44,655 nt of DNA from the NCBI RefSeq assembly GCF_023256255.1, contig NZ_JAGDXD010000005.1, positions 1-44,655 on the forward strand. Reading direction: 5' to 3'. Position 1 is the first letter of the stretch. Each line of letters begins with the position of its first letter. Source of the stretch: Caldivirga sp. (GTDB lineage Archaea > Thermoproteota > Thermoprotei > Thermoproteales > Thermocladiaceae). The notes beneath the pieces were generated by a model, which was not told the DNA's origin, did no database searches, and was given only the letters and a program-made list of their open reading frames with translations. A program made the position numbers and the translations under genes. Shown here piece by piece: positions 40,765 through 44,655 of the stretch.

Positions 40765-42189
40765 TTAAGCCACCTTGCCGTACTTACTGAACTCTAGGCT
40801 AATTACCCTGTTTAAGACCATGGCGTACTCGAAGGGTAACCCCTCAGTTACGTCACTTATGAAGCCCAGCACTATTAGGCTCTTAGCCTCCTCCTCACTT
40901 AAGCCTCGGCTCCTCAGGTAGAATAACTTATCCTCATTAATCCTACCGGTGTATGCCTCATGGGTCACAACCGCGGTATCCTCGAATACTTGGTCATGGG
41001 GAATCGTATAAGCCTTAGACTTCTCATCAAGTATTAGTGAATCGCACGCCACATGGGACTTAACGTACTTAGCACCCTTCCTAACATACACAACCCCCTT
41101 ATACACTGCTGTTCCACCGTTGGCTGATATTGACTTGTTCACTATTTTAGAGTACGTGTTTGGCGCATCATGTATAACCTTAGCTCCATTCTCCTTAATG
41201 TGCCTGCCATTAGCCACTGTTATACCCGTTATCTCGGTTCCAGCCCCCTCACCCTTCAGTATTGTTGATGGGTACACGAAACTAGCCATACTACCTATGC
41301 TTGCCTCAACCCACTCAACCTTAGCGTTCCTCTCCGCAATAGCCCTCTTATTATTGAAGTTTATGACGTTCTTACTCCAGTTTTGAACAGTGGTGAACCT
41401 TATCCTAGCCCCCTCGTGGGCGTATAATTCAACCATACCATCGTGGAAACTGTACTTACTGAACCTTGGGGCTGAGCAACCCTCAATGAAGTGTATGTAA
41501 CTGTTCTTATCAGCTATAAGTAACGTGTGCTCGAATTGACCCTCACCGGCGTTACTGATTAGGAAGAAGGCCTCAATTGGCGCCTCAATCCTAACCCCAG
41601 GTGGTACGTAGACGAATACTCCGCCACTCCATAATGCTCCATGGAGTGCAGCGAACTTATGTTCAGGTGGGAATATTTTCATGAAGTACTGCTTAACCAT
41701 GTCTGGGTACTTCTGCACAGCCTCCTCCATGGGCATGACTATTACACCCTTCTCCTCCAATTGCTTCCTAATGTTGAAGTATATCATTTCTGAGTCTAAT
41801 TGAGCACCAAGGCCCATTAACGCCCTCGCCTCTATTTCAGGTATGTTCAATGATTCATAGTACTTCCTAATCTCAGGCGGTATGTCGTCCCAGCTGCTAG
41901 CCCTGTTAATGTCTGGTTTAGCGTACGTTGAGTACTCCTCAAGGTTAATGTTCTCTAAGACCCAGTTAGGCAGCCAGTTTGGCGCCGGTAGTTTATTGAA
42001 TAGTTCAAGGTTCCTTAACCTAAGTCTCCTCATCCAGTCGGGCTCATTCTTAGCCCTAGATATCTCATCAATTACTTCACTGGTTATCTTACCCTTAATC
42101 TCAATACTCCTCCTAATTGGCGCATCCCTACTAAGAACCTCCTCAGGCGTTAAACCCTCCTCCACTAGGCTACGTAAATCCTGCTTCAT
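40765..42189 (-). CDS. sufB: SufB Fe-S cluster scaffold subunit
   Basis: A 474-residue protein. Family blocks: MMAFGAQLDSE-like LMGLGAQLDSEMIYFNIR, ALWSGGVFVYVPPGVRIEAPIEAFF, EGCSAPRFSKYSFHDGMVELYAHEGARIRFTTVQNWS, KGVVYVRKGAKYVKSHVACDSLIL and IPHDQVFEDTAVVTHEAYTGRINEDKLFYLRSRGLSEEEA. The conserved Cys of VACDSL is in place. It is the scaffold of the SufBCD machine, working with the ATPase SufC encoded just upstream (4-base overlap). Normal length. Confidence 0.94.
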   Translation of the reverse strand: MKQDLRSLVEEGLTPEEVLSRDAPIRRSIEIKGKITSEVIDEISRAKNEPDWMRRLRLRNLELFNKLPAPNWLPNWVLENINLEEYSTYAKPDINRASSWDDIPPEIRKYYESLNIPEIEARALMGLGAQLDSEMIYFNIRKQLEEKGVIVMPMEEAVQKYPDMVKQYFMKIFPPEHKFAALHGALWSGGVFVYVPPGVRIEAPIEAFFLISNAGEGQFEHTLLIADKNSYIHFIEGCSAPRFSKYSFHDGMVELYAHEGARIRFTTVQNWSKNVINFNNKRAIAERNAKVEWVEASIGSMASFVYPSTILKGEGAGTEITGITVANGRHIKENGAKVIHDAPNTYSKIVNKSISANGGTAVYKGVVYVRKGAKYVKSHVACDSLILDEKSKAYTIPHDQVFEDTAVVTHEAYTGRINEDKLFYLRSRGLSEEEAKSLIVLGFISDVTEGLPFEYAMVLNRVISLEFSKYGKVA

Positions 42190-42941
42190 TTAGACCTCAC
42201 CCTCAGGAAGTTCTCGTAACCCACCTTCTCAATCTCCTCCACTAGCTCTAACCCACCCTCGGCAATTATCCTCCCCTTGCTTAAGACCAGTACCCTAGTT
42301 GGCTTAAGTGTGTGGAGGATTCTGGCACTATGGGTGGTTAGGACAATGCCTGTCCCTGAGTTAACTAGGTTAAGTAACGCCTTACCAACGGCGAAGATTC
42401 CGTCAACGTCCAGTCCTGAATCAGGCTCATCAATTAAGGCTATCTTAGGCTTAACCATTAGTAACTGAAGAACCTCACTCCTCTTCATCTCACCCCCACT
42501 AAAGCCATGGTTAACGCCCCTGCTTAAGTGGGCTGTTGTTAACCCAACCTCCTGAACACTCTTAACTAGGCTACTTACGAGGCTTGGTGGAGCTGGATCA
42601 GTAAGCTTCTTACCATTCATTTTATTAACCATTGCCGTTATGAGCGTTGATAACCTAACCTCAGGTACAGCAATTGGGGTTTGGAAGGCAACCATTATAC
42701 CCTTCATTACCCTCTCCTCAGGGAGCAATGTGGTTAAGTCATCGTTATCGAGGATTATCCTACCTTTAACAATGGTATACTTAGGGTGGCCGGCAATAGT
42801 CATGAATAGTGTTGTTTTCCCACTACCGTTAGGCCCCATTAACGCTAAAACCTCACCACCCTTAACATTAAATGACACGTCCTCTACAATAATCTTACCA
42901 TCAACTGAAACCGTCAGGTTCTCAACCTTCAACTCAGCCAT
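42186..42941 (-). CDS. sufC: SufC ATPase of the Fe-S assembly machine
   Basis: A 251-residue ABC-type ATPase: Walker A MGPNGSGKTTLF, Q-loop AFQTPIAVPEV, signature FSGGEMKRSEVLQ (the GGE.KR form is SufC-specific), Walker B IALIDEPDSGLDVDG and switch His THSAR. It drives conformational change in SufB/SufD during cluster assembly. It is the first gene of sufC-sufB-sufD. TTTTAAATA lies about 35 bases before the ATG. The SufBCD pathway is the only Fe-S assembly system in most crenarchaea. Confidence 0.95.
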   Translation of the reverse strand: MAELKVENLTVSVDGKIIVEDVSFNVKGGEVLALMGPNGSGKTTLFMTIAGHPKYTIVKGRIILDNDDLTTLLPEERVMKGIMVAFQTPIAVPEVRLSTLITAMVNKMNGKKLTDPAPPSLVSSLVKSVQEVGLTTAHLSRGVNHGFSGGEMKRSEVLQLLMVKPKIALIDEPDSGLDVDGIFAVGKALLNLVNSGTGIVLTTHSARILHTLKPTRVLVLSKGRIIAEGGLELVEEIEKVGYENFLRVRSK

Positions 42942-43170
42942 ACTTGGTACCTCAGTACACCCCTACGTGACACCTATTTAAAACTTTTCGTGGGAGTCAC
43001 AAATATCATATTTATAATTACACCTTTGCATTATTAAACTAAACAATGAAGGTACGGGAACATAGCCGTCATCCCTCCTTTGCAAGCATCCTACCGACTC
43101 CCTTTATCCTGCTAATGAGCGTGGATACTGAGGATGCCTTAATCTTTAGTAATATGGATTAAAGTGAAGA

Positions 43171-43303
43171 TGCCCCACCCCCAGCACGGGCCTTTCCCAC
43201 GGCCTCGCGGACCGCAGTACTCAGCACCGCGGTGGGGCGTTTCACTTCCAGGTTCTGATGAGTCTGGGTGGGTCCACCCCACCTATGGCCGGGTTATGGG
43301 GCA
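43171..43303 (-). rRNA. rrf: 5S ribosomal RNA
   Basis: On the minus strand the 133 bases begin TGCCCCATAACCCGGCCATA and end GGGGTGGGGCA; the two ends pair (TGCCCCA/TGGGGCA). Inside are the conserved CCACCCAGACTCATCAGAAC (loop B/C region) and GCTGAGTACTGCGGTCCGCG (loop E/helix IV region), as in archaeal 5S rRNAs. CTTAAAAGC about 25 bases upstream (43325-43333) is the likely TATA box. No rRNA neighbours, as is usual for Thermoproteales 5S genes. It explains most of the 500-base gap without a long ORF. Confidence 0.93.
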
Positions 43304-43441
43304 GTTAGCGTAGTGGTGCAGTGCTTTTAAGCATTACTAATCATTCAATGTTATATGCATGAATACTATTCCCTAACTCAACTTGGTTAATCGGTTAAGT
43401 CGCAGAAATGCTTTTATAGTGTTTCTCAACACCAGCATCTC

Positions 43442-43606
43442 GTGGGTAAGATTAAGCCTAGTAGAACTAGGGAATTCGGTAAGGGTTCCATTAGGTGCGT
43501 TAGGTGTGGTACTCATGAAGCTATAATAAGGAAGTATGGGTTAATGCTGTGTAGAAGATGCTTCAGGGAAGTGGCCCCTCAACTTGGGTTCAAGAAGTAT
43601 TACTAA
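43442..43606 (+). CDS. rps14p: ribosomal protein uS14 (zinc-binding type)
   Basis: A 54-residue small-subunit protein: (M)[53 protein letters not shown]. The four zinc ligands CVRC and CRRC are present, and the end FRE.A..LGFKKY is canonical. The start is GTG 43442; GCTTTTATAG (43411-43420) is about 26 bases upstream, so it is leaderless. It stands alone between the 5S gene and the LysO gene rather than in the spc operon beside uL5. Confidence 0.95.
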   Translation: MGKIKPSRTREFGKGSIRCVRCGTHEAIIRKYGLMLCRRCFREVAPQLGFKKYY

Positions 43607-43616
43607 AATAATTTAC

Positions 43617-44495
43617 TTAGATTGTTAGAACTAATGGGACAATTATCGGTACAAGTATTGTGAGTAATAGACCATTTGATATTGACGCCACTGAGTAATC
43701 CTTACCCAGTACTGATACGTAAACTGGCAGCGTATCATCCATTGTTGTTGCGCCACCAATACTTATCAAAGCCTGGGGACTGCCTGGTATGAAGGGTACT
43801 AGAATGAAGGTTAACTGCTCCCTAAGGAAATTGGAGAGGAATGCAAGTAAGCCGTAGTATGGCCCCGCGTATAGTGCAACCACTGGTCCAGTGAACGTGT
43901 ACCAACCCATACCTAAGGCTATGGCTAATGACGTGTTCAGCCTAATGTTAAAAATAAATGATAGTAATGAACCTGCGATTACGCTGCCTAAGAGCGCGCT
44001 TACCCCGGCCTGCACTCCAATTCTTCCCCCAGCAATAAGTGACTTAATGCTCATTACCCTACTTGAGGATAAGCCAATAATCCCCGCCAACGCTATTAAC
44101 TCAGCCTCAACAATACTGCCTACGCCTACTACATGGAGGACTGCGCCAAGTAACCAACCCACAGTTAAAGTTACTATGAATACTAACGGTGCCTTACTCA
44201 TAGGCCTAAATGAACCATTACGCCGCCTCTCCCCCATCATAACCCCCACTACGTATGATAACGCCACCGATAATAACGCATACGTTAATGAGTAGGCTAT
44301 GAGAAACCCAGCCCCACTTACGCTTGTTAATTGGCCACCGCCCCACAGGCTTATTGTGAATATTAGAATTATGACAATAGGCATCACCAGCTTATCCGAA
44401 GCCTTACTAACGGCCACTGGAGTTAACTTACCAATAATTATTGATGCTGCAAACACCACTATGAACATAAACCCACTTACGTTCATTAAGGTCAA
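43617..44495 (-). CDS. LysO-like (DUF340) lysine exporter
   Basis: A 292-residue membrane protein with about eight hydrophobic segments. The C-terminal half is typical of LysO/YbjE: ALGMGWYTFTGPVVALYAGPYYGLLAFLSNFLREQLTFILVPFI, then SIGGATTMDDTLPVYVSVLG and ISNGLLLTILVPIIVPLVL. In bacteria LysO exports L-lysine and its toxic analogue thialysine. The N-terminal part is less conserved. It converges on uS14 with a 10-base gap. Confidence 0.82.
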   Translation of the reverse strand: MTLMNVSGFMFIVVFAASIIIGKLTPVAVSKASDKLVMPIVIILIFTISLWGGGQLTSVSGAGFLIAYSLTYALLSVALSYVVGVMMGERRRNGSFRPMSKAPLVFIVTLTVGWLLGAVLHVVGVGSIVEAELIALAGIIGLSSSRVMSIKSLIAGGRIGVQAGVSALLGSVIAGSLLSFIFNIRLNTSLAIALGMGWYTFTGPVVALYAGPYYGLLAFLSNFLREQLTFILVPFIPGSPQALISIGGATTMDDTLPVYVSVLGKDYSVASISNGLLLTILVPIIVPLVLTI

Positions 44496-44507
44496 CTGAT
44501 TAAGACA

Positions 44508-44655
44508 CTATTTATCACTGAGTTTGAGTTCCTTAACCACATAGCCGCATCTTGAGCATGTCCTTGAGGTGTCCCTTGGATTCACTAGCCTAAACTCCTT
44601 ACCGTACTTAATCATTTGCCATTGTATGATGCTTCTAAGCTCATTGAATTCAACG
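44508..44655 (-). pseudogene. truncated TnpB fragment at the window edge
   Basis: The minus-strand frame entering from the right edge reads [47 protein letters not shown] and stop. This is the TnpB segment before and including the first CxxC of the zinc ribbon (normally TSRTCSRCG....F.C..CG...D.D.NAA.NI). The second half of the ribbon and the RuvC-III Asp are missing after a premature stop. What lies beyond the edge is unknown. Confidence 0.75.

Noticed and set aside
43021-43140. Possible sRNA or tRNA half downstream of the 5S gene
   Set aside because: TGAGC and CTGA occur, but box spacing is wrong and no T-arm is present.
1-44655. CRISPR array
   Set aside because: No set of regularly spaced 24-37 base direct repeats was seen; the repeated motifs found are IS ends and the tRNA duplication.

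Overview
The window reads as a chromosome segment of a hyperthermophilic crenarchaeon of the order Thermoproteales, most like Caldivirga/Vulcanisaeta. The grounds are moderate GC, many apparently leaderless genes with a TATA box about 25 bases before the start codon, a B-family polymerase of the PolB3 type, tricorn protease, an archaeal Nre repair protein, archaeal ribosomal proteins (uL24, eS4, uL5, uL6, uS14), a free-standing 5S rRNA gene, C/D box sRNAs, and IS200/IS605-type insertion sequences. The species assignment is an inference; no 16S gene is present.

Left part (1-25 kb), mostly housekeeping. After the tail of a TnpB gene at the edge come a large surface beta-propeller protein, a C/D box sRNA candidate sharing a divergent TATA box with it, a winged-helix regulator, prephenate dehydratase (5' frame disrupted), a protein disulfide oxidoreductase, DNA polymerase PolB3, a sugar nucleotidyltransferase, and an ECF vitamin transporter operon (S, fused A-A', T) preceded by an array of small palindromes. 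Then follow a nicotinamidase-like hydrolase, an HD phosphohydrolase divergent from RsmA/KsgA, an alpha-glucan phosphorylase-like enzyme, an NAD kinase-like protein fused to a winged helix, a second strongly supported C/D box sRNA, tricorn protease, an overlapping Nre/radical-SAM pair, and the ribosomal block uL24-eS4-uL5.

Middle part (25-37 kb), accessory and decaying. A phosphate-transporter gene pstB is frameshifted and also split by a 1.47-kb IS605-type element; its C-terminal codons can be read on the far side of the element. The element carries a divergent TnpB-like gene on the strand opposite to its left-end/right-end polarity, in two reading frames joined at a -1 slippery heptamer. Next come a permease remnant, a frameshifted ArsR-like regulator, an MntA/HepT toxin-antitoxin pair, a TnpB tail relic, a PQQ-type surface protein, a structured-RNA candidate, and an AAA ATPase whose promoter lies between two copies of a 23-bp inverted repeat. 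An apparently intact tnpA-tnpB IS follows. The segment ends with a 2-kb remnant bounded by a 41-bp duplication of the 3' part of tRNA-Arg(CCG), the signature of SSV-type integration; it carries a second HEPN/MNT pair and a shrunken TnpB relic.

Right part (37-44.7 kb), housekeeping again: a PRC-barrel membrane protein, uL6, carbamate kinase, the SufC-SufB-SufD iron-sulfur assembly operon, 5S rRNA, uS14, a LysO-like exporter, and another truncated TnpB at the edge. The spc ribosomal operon is visibly broken up (uL24-eS4-uL5, uL6 and uS14 at three places). No CRISPR array was seen.
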